Source: Legionellales bacterium (GTDB lineage: Bacteria > Pseudomonadota > Gammaproteobacteria > Comchoanobacterales > Comchoanobacteraceae). Taken from it: a DNA stretch of 62,565 nucleotides. The notes beneath the pieces are model-generated. The model made no database searches. It saw only the letters and a program-made list of their open reading frames with translations, and was not told the DNA's origin. The DNA lies in assembly GCA_002722995.1 (NCBI GenBank), contig PBNF01000014.1:1-62565 (forward strand). The letters run 5' to 3'. Made by a program: the position numbers and the translations under genes. Of this stretch, positions 52,878-61,389 are shown in pieces. Numbering within the stretch: the stretch's first letter is position 1; the number at the start of each line of letters is the position of its first letter.

Positions 52878-52906
52878 TTTATACAGCTGTATGTTATCAT
52901 ATCCAA
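52878..52906 (-). promoter_or_regulatory. Sigma70 promoter of the 530-residue membrane protein
   Basis: On the minus strand TTGGAT (52906-52901), a 17-nt spacer and TATAAA (52883-52878), with AGGA and the leader ATG downstream. Confidence 0.5.
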
Positions 52907-53085
52907 CCGCATAAAGCAAAGTTTAGTTGGTCTCCCTTGAAGCGTCAAAATGGGTAAACTCTGGATTAAATATAATGTTTATCTTAAATATCATTTAAAA
53001 AGATAAGCTATATTTAAAATCAAATCACAAATGATTTTTTAATATCGTAGGTTGAAGTGAGGCTTTCAGTGTATTCACTGTTGTA

Positions 53086-55488
53086 TTATAACCCAGGATT
53101 GCTCTGAAGTTCTTTGATGTTCGAGTGGGCATTCTCCTTTTGGGTTGCTGAAGGACGCAAGTCAGAAAAAGAGCCTGAATGAATGGCTAGCATAGCACCA
53201 TCGGAGTTTTCAATGGGTCTATCATATCGAGTTGCATTCTCTTTTTTGGTTGGTGAAGGGCGCAATTCAGGCAAAGAGCCTGAACGAATGGCTGGCATAG
53301 CACCCTCGGAGTTTTCAATGGGTCTATCATATCGAGTTGCATCTGCATAAAATAAAGCTGATGCTGCGTTGGCCACATATGAGACCACATCGGTTGAAAT
53401 TAAAAATAAAGCAATCAGCACCACGACTAAAGAGCCTGAAGACTGCATGAGCGGCAATCGATATACAAAATCCATCACTAAAGATAACTGCGCGATTTGC
53501 TTGGTCAGAATAGATAAGCTGACCAAGATCCTAGAGCCATAATACATACTATCTAACTGAGTCAATTGAACTTTAGAATTGAATTGCTCTGGGGGAGAAT
53601 CCGCCACAGTCTTACTCTCTATTAATTCTCGATTCTTTTGATCTAACTGTTCGAGAACCTGCTTCCAGAATGCTTCTAAGGAGGCATCATTTGAAGTCGT
53701 ATACTCTGAATGTATACGCTCCCAATAAGCTGTTGACTTTGAAGGATAAGCAGAATTCAAGTCTTCTAAATACAAAGATAATAGACGATATCTTAAATCA
53801 ATCGCATTGATCACCTCTGACTGCTCTGAATCCACCTTAAGGCCTAATGATTTAACATGCCTGATCGCAAAACCTGCCTGTAATAAATAGGGCACACAAT
53901 CTGACTCTTTTTTAATATGTTTTTTAAGTAAATAATCCTTATAGCGAGCCGCTTGCTCAGTTAAACAATAGTCTAGACGAAAATTATTGTCGTACTTATC
54001 TTTGCTCAGATCTTGCTTAAACAAATTGCTAAAGAGAGGGATCAAGATAAAAACAATACTTAAACATAAAGCATACACTTCGACTCCATCCAAACTGAGC
54101 ATTGAAAACGCCATCGGTAAAGCTAAAGAAAATAATCTATAAAACTTATTTTTTCCGACCCAAACACCCACAAAAATAATCCCCACCATCATCAATCGGT
54201 AAAGCAATGATCGAATGATCTGAGAAGGTTGTAAGGGAACCTTTTCTTTCAGTTGTTTTTTTTGCGCAGGGGTCAATTTCTTCATGATTTCAACTTTATC
54301 CATTTGACCATATAAAAAATCAGCACAAATGAAACGATTGAATAAATCACAAGCACACAAAGTAATACCAATCACCAGCGCCCCATAATTCAAAGAAGTC
54401 GCAAAAATAGGCTGCATAATAAATAAAACCCCAATGGGCCAGCCAATAATATTTGCTGTCCACTTTGAAAATAGACCTTTCAACACTGATCTCATTCTAG
54501 ACTGTTTTTTAGCCTTAATATCATCACAATAGCTCTTGATTTTGTCTTTAAGTGTTTGATAACGCTCTTGCCTATTTAAGTGTAGGCTCAGTGAACGTGA
54601 TTGACCACGTTTATACCACATTTGAGTAAACAGAAATGCCTCATAAAGCTGTGATAATGATAAAATTGAAAACAGTATGATTTCAAACTGATTTAAGTGT
54701 ACGCCAAATAAAACACCTTGACTGATCACAACCACTGAAAGAATGTTTCTAAAAACATCCATGCCTGATTTAAGATAACTTAATCGAGGGCCCCAAACAT
54801 ACTGGTTTAATTGAGCCCCATAACCCAAATAAGTCTGACCTTTTATCGAGCAATGCAACAGTCGATTCATTTGAACACCCAGTCGTTGGCTCAACCAAAA
54901 GAAAAGCGACAAACAACATACGATTCCCAAGGGTTGAGTGTAGGTTGTTCCTAATAATGCTAATAATAAATGAATAGCGCCTAAGGTAACACCCAGCTCT
55001 AAACCCACCATGATGATGATTGAAAACGTCCCACTGATTCGATCTAAAGGGCTCAAAGTTTTAGGCAATTGAAGATTTGAAGTTTGATCTAGGTATTGCA
55101 TGATTTGGTCGTACACGTACATGCATAACAGCAATGCTGCAAAAGCTAACATCCGAACATCTAAAGGAATGTAATTAAAATAAAAACCTCCGATCAAACT
55201 CAATAGGATGATCATAATATGCATGGTACATTTAATTTTTGCTTTATATTCACTAGGATTGAATCGATCAGTTAAAGCGGTTAGCTTCGGTAATGCCTCT
55301 TGTGATGATGGTTCTGAATCAGAATCATGTTCTGATTCAAGGTATTTTGTTAAAATGGGAGACCATTCAAGCGGTTGGGATGATGGTTGATGCTTTGATA
55401 ACGCATACAATGCATCTGAAAGAGAACATCGATTGAATGGTTTAAGCGTTATGTTTAGATTCTCTAGAGGCTTAGGTTGCATTGTCAT
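53086..55488 (-). CDS. Large hypothetical polytopic membrane protein with 35-residue tandem duplication
   Basis: The 800-residue protein has a polar N terminus (about 85 residues), around ten to twelve hydrophobic segments in clusters, a charged helical region (about 500-630) and a polar C-terminal tail. The tail carries two 35-residue units (about residues 717-786; each starts ATRYDRPIENS), 71% identical or better by eye. 'LYEAFLFTQMWYKRG' and neighbouring segments resemble the 530-residue protein to its left, so the two are probably paralogues from an old duplication. Two ATGs (55488, 55482) are possible starts, and neither has a strong ribosome site. No domain is recognised. Confidence 0.65.
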   Translation of the reverse strand: MTMQPKPLENLNITLKPFNRCSLSDALYALSKHQPSSQPLEWSPILTKYLESEHDSDSEPSSQEALPKLTALTDRFNPSEYKAKIKCTMHIMIILLSLIGGFYFNYIPLDVRMLAFAALLLCMYVYDQIMQYLDQTSNLQLPKTLSPLDRISGTFSIIIMVGLELGVTLGAIHLLLALLGTTYTQPLGIVCCLSLFFWLSQRLGVQMNRLLHCSIKGQTYLGYGAQLNQYVWGPRLSYLKSGMDVFRNILSVVVISQGVLFGVHLNQFEIILFSILSLSQLYEAFLFTQMWYKRGQSRSLSLHLNRQERYQTLKDKIKSYCDDIKAKKQSRMRSVLKGLFSKWTANIIGWPIGVLFIMQPIFATSLNYGALVIGITLCACDLFNRFICADFLYGQMDKVEIMKKLTPAQKKQLKEKVPLQPSQIIRSLLYRLMMVGIIFVGVWVGKNKFYRLFSLALPMAFSMLSLDGVEVYALCLSIVFILIPLFSNLFKQDLSKDKYDNNFRLDYCLTEQAARYKDYLLKKHIKKESDCVPYLLQAGFAIRHVKSLGLKVDSEQSEVINAIDLRYRLLSLYLEDLNSAYPSKSTAYWERIHSEYTTSNDASLEAFWKQVLEQLDQKNRELIESKTVADSPPEQFNSKVQLTQLDSMYYGSRILVSLSILTKQIAQLSLVMDFVYRLPLMQSSGSLVVVLIALFLISTDVVSYVANAASALFYADATRYDRPIENSEGAMPAIRSGSLPELRPSPTKKENATRYDRPIENSDGAMLAIHSGSFSDLRPSATQKENAHSNIKELQSNPGL
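53131..53340 (-). repeat. 105-bp in-phase tandem duplication
   Basis: Units 53131-53235 and 53236-53340 are highly similar; the stretch beginning GGAGTTTTCAATGGG is identical in both. They encode the two 35-residue repeats at the C terminus of the 800-residue membrane protein. Confidence 0.95.
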
Positions 55489-55581
55489 GACTTATTGAGA
55501 GGGTTAGATAGCATGGATAAACTCACAAACACTCACTTCAACCATGCTCAAATATAACAAAAACACGACTTTAAAACAAAC

Positions 55582-56250
55582 TCAAAGCGATGTTAATTTT
55601 CGATACGCTCTAATCGCTTCGAGCTTATTGGTTTGTTTAAATAAATCGGAACCAATCACAACACTATCAACCCCTGTCTGAGCAATCTTTTCAAGATTAC
55701 TCAAACCGATACCACCATCAACCTCTAATTGACATTCACCTGAGACAGCATCTAATAGCTGTCGTGCTGTTTGAAGTCGCACCAAGCTTTCTTCAATAAA
55801 AAGCTGTCCACCAAAGCCAGGGTAAACAGACATCACTAGCCATCGATCCAGTTGGCTCAAATAAGGCTGATACAGTTCTAATGATTCATTTGGATTGATC
55901 ACCAGACCTGCTTTGCAGTTCAATGCATGAATATGATCAATAATTTCACTGGGATCATTTGCCGTACTGGGGTGAAACATAAGGGTATTTGCCCCAGCGT
56001 CAATAAACGGTTTAATCAATGGCTTTACCGGATCCACCATGAGATGAACATGCACTTCAATCCCTTCAAGATAAGGCATTAATGCGTCCAATACCATTGG
56101 CCCAAAAGTTAAATTAGGCACATAATGCATATCCATCACATCAAAATGAAGGCTATCGATTCCGGCTTGCACGACGGATTGAACGGATGCTGCCAGGTGG
56201 GCACAATCTGCAGATAAAATTGATGCTGATAATTCAATGGAACGAGACAT
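55582..56250 (-). CDS. rpe: Ribulose-phosphate 3-epimerase
   Basis: The enzyme interconverts ribulose- and xylulose-5-phosphate in the pentose phosphate pathway. It is a TIM barrel with 'LSASILSADCAHLA', 'LHFDVMDMHYVPNLTFGP' (metal-binding His/Asp), 'VHLMVDPV', 'MSVYPGFGGQLFIEESL' and 'LEVDGGIGLSNL' (catalytic Asp). The frame extends to 56286, but GGAGGTGAG just upstream of the ATG at 56250 fixes that start (222 residues). It lies 4 bp after djlA, the last gene of a ubiC-djlA-rpe transcript. Confidence 0.97.
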   Translation of the reverse strand: MSRSIELSASILSADCAHLAASVQSVVQAGIDSLHFDVMDMHYVPNLTFGPMVLDALMPYLEGIEVHVHLMVDPVKPLIKPFIDAGANTLMFHPSTANDPSEIIDHIHALNCKAGLVINPNESLELYQPYLSQLDRWLVMSVYPGFGGQLFIEESLVRLQTARQLLDAVSGECQLEVDGGIGLSNLEKIAQTGVDSVVIGSDLFKQTNKLEAIRAYRKLTSL

Positions 56251-56254
56251 ACAC

Positions 56255-57049
56255 TCACCTCCCTCTAGACGCTTTAATTTGATCATATGCAGCTTGAATG
56301 GCTTGTGTTTTTTCAGTGGCTACTTTAATCATTTCTTCGGGTAACCCCTTTGCCATCAAACGATCAGGATGATGCGCTGACATTTGTTTACGGTAGGCTT
56401 TTTTAACAGCATCATCGGATGCATCTGGCTTCACCTCTAGTAGACGATAAGCGTGTGTGAGCGTGGGGCCTGATGTGGTTTGAGATCCGGTTTGTCGTTG
56501 ATATTGTCTTTGATTAAAGTGTGGAGAAGCTACATTTAAATGACTACAAATTCGATTGAATAATCTTTTTTTCTGAGCTGACATGGGCCCATCCGCTAAC
56601 GCAACTTGCAATTGAATATCTAAAAACAATTGAATCAAGGCGACATGATGTTGCGCCATTGTCCTAAACTGCAGGCAAGCTGCATCACAATCAAAACCAG
56701 GCTGTTTACCACGCCGAAACGCTTCCATTGCAGCTTTTCGAGCCACAACGCCCATGTTTAAACGCGCCATCATTTGTTCTGCAGTTTGGATTTCTCGAGC
56801 AGAAACAACTCCATCTGATTTAGCCAGATGTCCCATCACAGAGAAAGTTACATCAAAAAAGATTTGTTGAGCATCTGAATGTGTTTGATTAAACCCAAAT
56901 TGCCAGACCCCACTTTCTTTTAACAATGCCGCTAAACCGCAGTCAAAGCGATGCCCTAGCCATATCCCCAGCATCAAGCCTAATAAACTAGAACCGAATA
57001 AACCTCCCAGCAAAAGGCCAAATCCACCTCCAATTACTTTGCCAATCAT
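56255..57049 (-). CDS. djlA: Co-chaperone DjlA (membrane-anchored J protein)
   Basis: DjlA is an inner-membrane DnaK co-chaperone. The glycine-rich N-terminal membrane segment ('IGKVIGGGFGLLLGGLFGSSLLGLMLGIWLGHRFD') is followed by a TerB-like helical domain ('FFDVTFSVMGHLAKSDGVVSAREI'). The C-terminal J domain is 'HAYRLLEVKPDASDDAVKKAYRKQMSAHHPDRL', with the HPD tripeptide intact. Length and order match E. coli DjlA (271). The ATG at 57049 is preceded by a GAGG site; the TTG at 57058 is less likely. In Legionella the orthologue is needed for growth in host cells. Confidence 0.94.
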   Translation of the reverse strand: MIGKVIGGGFGLLLGGLFGSSLLGLMLGIWLGHRFDCGLAALLKESGVWQFGFNQTHSDAQQIFFDVTFSVMGHLAKSDGVVSAREIQTAEQMMARLNMGVVARKAAMEAFRRGKQPGFDCDAACLQFRTMAQHHVALIQLFLDIQLQVALADGPMSAQKKRLFNRICSHLNVASPHFNQRQYQRQTGSQTTSGPTLTHAYRLLEVKPDASDDAVKKAYRKQMSAHHPDRLMAKGLPEEMIKVATEKTQAIQAAYDQIKASRGR

Positions 57050-57054
57050 AACCT

Positions 57055-57549
57055 TCAATCCTCATGCCACTGAGCATGCTCTAGAAATACTTCAATTAAA
57101 CATAGTTTATCATATCCTGATTGTTGAAAATAGCTACGCCTGGCGACCCATGCTTTTACGTCAACATAAGATCGAACCCAGTCACCCCAACTATCATCAA
57201 AGCTCCATTCAAAATCAGTACGCTTGAATTGCCACTGAGGATCATAAATCCAATCTCCTAAGGGTTCATGAGAAGCCAAACGTTTGATCCAGTGCGCATG
57301 TTCATTTGAATTGATCATCCAGGATTGGGCGACCATCCAGGGTTGATTTTGATAAGATAAGACAACAGTGCGTTCAAATGCAGGGTGTTTAAAACGATTT
57401 AGATCAGATAAAACCGATGCTTTACATTCACAAAACATTAACTCAAAACCACCTTGAGCTTTAAGTTTTGAGCAGGTTGATCCAGGATCACTGACCCATG
57501 TTTTTAATCTATTTGGAAGGTGATCATCACACGCAGGTTGCCATAACAT
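57055..57549 (-). CDS. ubiC: Chorismate pyruvate-lyase, UbiC-like
   Basis: UbiC makes 4-hydroxybenzoate, the ring precursor of ubiquinone and the substrate of UbiA, encoded about 1 kb away on the other strand. The matches are 'WVSDPGSTCSKLKAQ' (family W-L-x-D-x-G-S-M-T-x-x-L), 'RTVVLSYQNQPWMVAQSWMI', 'LASHEPLGDWIYD' and 'WVARRSYFQQSGYDKLCLIEVFLE', in the right order for a 164-residue protein. It lacks a signal peptide, as expected for the cytosolic enzyme. It is somewhat divergent, so confidence is below that of its neighbours. It overlaps the djlA region by a few bases at its 3' end. Confidence 0.82.
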   Translation of the reverse strand: MLWQPACDDHLPNRLKTWVSDPGSTCSKLKAQGGFELMFCECKASVLSDLNRFKHPAFERTVVLSYQNQPWMVAQSWMINSNEHAHWIKRLASHEPLGDWIYDPQWQFKRTDFEWSFDDSWGDWVRSYVDVKAWVARRSYFQQSGYDKLCLIEVFLEHAQWHED

Positions 57550-57646
57550 CGTTGTTTCACTGAATGATGAACTTCATAGCATACACTGACTATACAATCA
57601 TACCAATTAATCCTAAACTAAATTGACACATTAAAGGACTCTGAGC

Positions 57647-58321
57647 ATGCATTATCGATCATTAAGCCTATACCTAATGATATTCAGCTGTTCTCTCAGT
57701 ACTTATGCTTCAATACAATTGAAATTTTTTGAGCGGCTCAAACCCCAAATTGAGCAAGCTCAATACATGATTCAATTACAACGCAAACACATCCTCGAAT
57801 ATTCTGACGGAGCCCCTTCAGGGCCCATTCCTCAACACATCGAAAAAATCGCACATGCTTATCATCTCAATCCTAAAACACTGAACACCCCTCAACAATG
57901 GCAAACCCTTAAACGTCGTGTTGACCGATGGCCCGTGGCTTTGATTTTAGCTCAAGCGGCCATTGAATCAAATTGGGGGCGCTCACGCTTTGCCCAGCTG
58001 GGTCATAACTTATTTGGACTACACTGCCATACACAAAACTGCGGACTGAAGCCTAAAAAAACCTCAGCTGAATCGATGGATCAAGTTCAATATTTTTCAA
58101 CGCAACAGGCTTCAATTGAACACTACCTTCACACCCTCAACACACACCCAGCTTATTCAAAATTAAGACACTTACGTGAATCCATGCGTCAAGGTCATAT
58201 TCCGTTATCGAGCCTTAAATTAGCTGAAGCGTTAACCGCTTATTCTGAAGAAGGCACTGCATATACTCAACGGATTCAATACCTCATTCAATACTACCAT
58301 TTGGAGGATTTAGATCAATGA
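57647..58321 (+). CDS. Bax-family peptidoglycan glucosaminidase
   Basis: A secreted or periplasmic glycosidase-like protein: a signal peptide (about residues 1-22), then a glucosaminidase (PF01832-type) domain with 'LILAQAAIESNWGRSRFAQLGHNLFGLHC', where the Glu of 'ESNWG' is the likely catalytic residue. 'QYFSTQQASIEHYLHTLNTHPAYSKLR' follows. The overall layout matches E. coli Bax (274), a little shortened. It probably trims peptidoglycan. It overlaps ubiA by 4 nt and shares a divergent 97-bp region with ubiC. Confidence 0.88.
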   Translation: MHYRSLSLYLMIFSCSLSTYASIQLKFFERLKPQIEQAQYMIQLQRKHILEYSDGAPSGPIPQHIEKIAHAYHLNPKTLNTPQQWQTLKRRVDRWPVALILAQAAIESNWGRSRFAQLGHNLFGLHCHTQNCGLKPKKTSAESMDQVQYFSTQQASIEHYLHTLNTHPAYSKLRHLRESMRQGHIPLSSLKLAEALTAYSEEGTAYTQRIQYLIQYYHLEDLDQ

Positions 58322-59190
58322 ATCACTTAACATTACGCGCTTATATTTCGCTGTTAAGATTAGATAAACCCGTTGGAATCACTTTACTGCTATGGCCGAC
58401 TTGGCAGACCGCATGGCTGATCAATCCATCCCCTCTACCCTCATTGGTGCCTTTAGCTTACCTCACGGTAGGCGTCATTCTTATGCGCTCAACAGGCTGT
58501 ATCATCAATGACCTCTGTGATCGAAACATTGACGGGCATGTTCAGAGAACTCAACAGCGCCCCTTAGTGACTGGCGCCGTTTCAGTACGCATGGCGTATG
58601 GTCTCGCTTGTATTGGATTCATGATCTCAGCCTATATTGCTTTACAACTCCCTATTCTCTGCTTTTGGCTGGCTATTCCTGCCGCAATACTCACGTGCAT
58701 TTACCCAATGAGTAAACGGTTCTTTGTGTGTCCCCAGTTGATTTTAGGCCTTGTTTTTGGTGCATGTCCTGTTTTAATCTCCACAGCTGCATTCACAGGC
58801 ACCCTTTCAGAATTATCCTGGCCTTTGTTGCTATCTGCCACCGTTTGGCCCATGGCCTATGACACCTTATATGCCATTGAAGATCGCCCTGATGATCAAC
58901 ACCTTCCTATTCACTCAAGTGCACAGTGGCTGGGTCGATTTGACCTTGTGGGGGTGATATTGTGTAGTCTCATGTGGGGCATGAGTTGGTGCTATATTGC
59001 ATGGATTGAAAACAACTTATGGCTGTTCAGCGCGACTGTTCTCAGTGGATTAGGGCTGATTCCCCATTTAATTCGAACCCATCAAAAAAAGCCTCACGCA
59101 GCTTTTGATGGCTTTTTATACCATCAATATAGCGGAGGCTTTATTTGGCTTGCGCTGGTTATTCACCGTTTTATGAATGGGCTTTTTTAA
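58318..59190 (+). CDS. ubiA: 4-hydroxybenzoate polyprenyltransferase
   Basis: UbiA attaches the polyprenyl tail to 4-hydroxybenzoate in the inner membrane, the step after UbiC. About eight membrane helices carry the two Asp-rich motifs: 'GCIINDLCDRNIDGHVQRTQQRPL' (NDxxDxxxD) and 'AYDTLYAIEDRPDD' (YDTxYAxxDxxDD). 290 residues is normal. The ATG overlaps the stop of the Bax-family gene. Its last 20 bases overlap the end of the convergent dsbA-like gene. Confidence 0.96.
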   Translation: MNHLTLRAYISLLRLDKPVGITLLLWPTWQTAWLINPSPLPSLVPLAYLTVGVILMRSTGCIINDLCDRNIDGHVQRTQQRPLVTGAVSVRMAYGLACIGFMISAYIALQLPILCFWLAIPAAILTCIYPMSKRFFVCPQLILGLVFGACPVLISTAAFTGTLSELSWPLLLSATVWPMAYDTLYAIEDRPDDQHLPIHSSAQWLGRFDLVGVILCSLMWGMSWCYIAWIENNLWLFSATVLSGLGLIPHLIRTHQKKPHAAFDGFLYHQYSGGFIWLALVIHRFMNGLF

Positions 59191-59926
59191 TCAGCTCTTT
59201 CAATTGATTTAATGATACTGCACCAGGAACAATTGAGCTGTGCTCAGGGTGATCTGGATTTCCAATGATAAAGGCAGGGGTTCCCATTAACTTTAAGGCT
59301 CGAGCCAAAGCCATGTTTTGATCAATCTCTTTTTGAATTGAAGGCGTTTTCATGGTCGATTTTAATTGCTTTATATTTAATCCTGACTGAATAGCTAAAG
59401 CATTTAAAGTATCTGCGTTAATCGGGCGATCCGTGGTCAACACGGCCTGATGAAATGATTTGAACCCCGCTTGTTTATCTGCAGCCAGTGCCATTTTAGC
59501 GGCTTCCAGTGATTCTCCTGAAAAGATGGGTAATTCCTTAATTACCACACGTACACTAGGGTCACTTTTCACCAATTGCTCTATTACAGGCGCCATTTCC
59601 CGACAGTGCCCACATCGATAATCTAAGAACTCTACTACAGTGACAGGCCCTTTAGGATTTCCTAAGACAGGACTTGTTGAGCTGTGATAGATCGCTTGTG
59701 CATGTTTAACAATCGCTTGTTGAGCTTCAGAGCGTTCCTGAGCCATGGATTGTTTTCTAAACTCAACCAAAGCATCAAATACAGCTTTGGGGTGATCTTT
59801 TAAATATTGATGCACCCTTGCGTCTACCGCTTTTTGTTGTGCTGGCGTTAAAACCGAAGGCGCAGCCATTGAAGCTGTTGAAGCCACACACACAAATAAA
59901 CTTACAATTGACATTAAAGTTTTCAC
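59171..59926 (-). CDS. DsbA-family thiol oxidoreductase, Com1-like
   Basis: An exported thioredoxin-fold protein. A signal peptide ends near 'STASMAA' (about residue 21), followed by a helical N-terminal extension ('VHQYLKDHPKAVFDALVEFRKQ'). The redox motif is C105-G-H-C108 in 'EFLDYRCGHCREM', with 'KELPIFSGESLEAAKMAL' and the cis-Pro loop 'LMGTPAFIIGN'. The extension and overall pattern resemble Coxiella Com1 and Legionella DsbA2-type proteins, which can be dimeric oxidase/isomerases. The GTG start is confirmed by a strong AAAGGAG six bases upstream. It may form disulfides in LptD, whose cysteine pair is conserved here. Confidence 0.9.
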   Translation of the reverse strand: MKTLMSIVSLFVCVASTASMAAPSVLTPAQQKAVDARVHQYLKDHPKAVFDALVEFRKQSMAQERSEAQQAIVKHAQAIYHSSTSPVLGNPKGPVTVVEFLDYRCGHCREMAPVIEQLVKSDPSVRVVIKELPIFSGESLEAAKMALAADKQAGFKSFHQAVLTTDRPINADTLNALAIQSGLNIKQLKSTMKTPSIQKEIDQNMALARALKLMGTPAFIIGNPDHPEHSSIVPGAVSLNQLKELIKKAHS

Positions 59927-60005
59927 ACTACACTCCTTTGAAGTTAATTGGATGTTACATTACCCATTCAGATTAACATAAGGCATTGCAGGCCACCAGT
60001 GAAAT

Positions 60006-60893
60006 TTAACCGATTGGTTCGGAGCTCACAGGAAGATAACCTTGAACACCTGATAAGGTTTGATTGAGTTGTTTCAGCGCTGCTTTTTCTAACTGACGCA
60101 CGCGCTCAGAAGAAATACCATGACGTTCGGCTAACTCCTGCAAGGTTGTTTTAGATTCTGATAACCAACGGCCGTTCAAAATGTCTTGTGCACGTCCATC
60201 TAATGCATTTAATGCTTGATTCAAGAGCTGAGCACGTTGTTCTAAGAGTTGAGCACGCTCAACATAAGCCTCTGGCTCAATGCTAGAAGGACCCGCTAAT
60301 ACCATTGAATCTGAACGCACGCCCTCTTCTGTTGGAGATTCATCAACAGCCTCGACTTCGTAACCGGCCCTTAATCGTAATTCCATTGTACGAACATCTT
60401 TTTCTGGCACTTCAAGTGTTTCTGAAATAAACTGAACTTCATCATCGTTCAAAGAGGCGACTTCACCCATGAATCGGTGTAAATTAAAGAATAATTTACG
60501 CTGAGCTTTTGTTGTTGCAATTTTGACTAATCGCCAATTTTTTAAAATATATTCATGAATCGATGATTTGATCCAGTGAACTGCAAAAGAAGCTAAACGC
60601 ACCCCCAAATCAGGGTCAAATCGATGAACCGCTTTCATTAATCCGACCGTTCCCTCTTGAATAAGGTCAGCAAAAGGCACTCCAAAGTTTTGATATTTTT
60701 TTGCAATATGTACGACAAAACGAACATGTGACATGATTAGAATTTTAGCAGCTTCTTGATGATGGGTGTGTTTAAATGCTCGAGCATGCTCAAGTTCTTC
60801 AGCTTCAGATAAAACTGGATAAGCATATGCCGTTGATAAATACTTTGACAACGCAATAGATTCAAGTTGTACTGGATAACTCTGGGCCGTCAC
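60006..60893 (-). CDS. rpoH: RNA polymerase heat-shock sigma factor (sigma32)
   Basis: RpoH directs transcription of heat-shock genes. Region 2 has 'AAKILIMSHVRFVVHIAKKYQNFGVPFADLIQEGTVGLMKAVHRFDPDLGVRLASFAVHWIKSSIHEYILKNW', and the RpoH-specific 'TTKAQRKLFFNLHR' follows. Region 4 ends with 'TLQELAERHGISSERVRQLEKAALKQL'. I start it at the GTG at 60893, preceded by GGGAG. This gives about 295 residues and an N terminus that aligns with E. coli RpoH (284). The frame extends 25 codons further to a TTG with no support. It stands alone on the minus strand. Confidence 0.95.
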   Translation of the reverse strand: MTAQSYPVQLESIALSKYLSTAYAYPVLSEAEELEHARAFKHTHHQEAAKILIMSHVRFVVHIAKKYQNFGVPFADLIQEGTVGLMKAVHRFDPDLGVRLASFAVHWIKSSIHEYILKNWRLVKIATTKAQRKLFFNLHRFMGEVASLNDDEVQFISETLEVPEKDVRTMELRLRAGYEVEAVDESPTEEGVRSDSMVLAGPSSIEPEAYVERAQLLEQRAQLLNQALNALDGRAQDILNGRWLSESKTTLQELAERHGISSERVRQLEKAALKQLNQTLSGVQGYLPVSSEPIG

Positions 60894-61299
60894 TGAATTG
60901 ATCTCCCTCGATGATTCTGATTTAAAACTTAAATCATTATAACTCAAAGCTCTTGATATTTCAAACAAACCTCAACAACAACGCTCACCCTATGAAAGGT
61001 TTTAAACCCGATCTGATCGCATGTATGATTCATCATTCAACCCTCTAGTGCGTTATCATGATTCAAATATAACTTTGATCAACAGCAAGTTGCTGTTCTT
61101 TTCATTTAAAAAAAGTTTAAGACGGCATCAAACTGTCATTCTGGCTTGAGCCTGCCTCATACTTTTCAAAGTATGATTAAACATGAATTCAATTTTTTCA
61201 TAAGACTGACTTAGCCCCAGGTGCTTTTAGAACATATGATTCAATGAACAATTGTCTATACATCAATCAGTGCTTGAGCCCATTGAAATAAACAGATCA

Positions 61300-61381
61300 T
61301 TCCTTTAAAAAAGATCAGGCTCACTCAGAACCTGATCTTTTTCAATGTATTGAATCATTTTAAGGCTTATCTAACTCAGAA
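61300..61381. repeat. 82-bp direct repeat, copy 1
   Basis: The 82 bases are identical to the last 82 bases of the window (62484-62565). The match breaks at 61299 on the left. On the right it reaches the edge of the window in the second copy, so the full repeat may be longer. It contains a bidirectional terminator and ends 9 bases before the last codon of the gene at 61390. Confidence 0.95.
61308..61342. terminator. Bidirectional rho-independent terminator
   Basis: AAAAAGATCAGG (61308-61319) and CCTGATCTTTTT (61331-61342) form a perfect 12-bp stem around an 11-nt loop, with A and T runs at the two ends. It follows the minus-strand gene at 61390. Confidence 0.85.
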
Positions 61382-61389
61382 GATCATCC

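Larger units (their letters stand above)
60969..61389. other. Intergenic region between rpoH and a membrane-protein gene
   Basis: It probably contains the rpoH promoter and leader, which I cannot place with confidence. The right end holds the 82-bp repeat with its terminator. No gene is visible. Confidence 0.5.
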
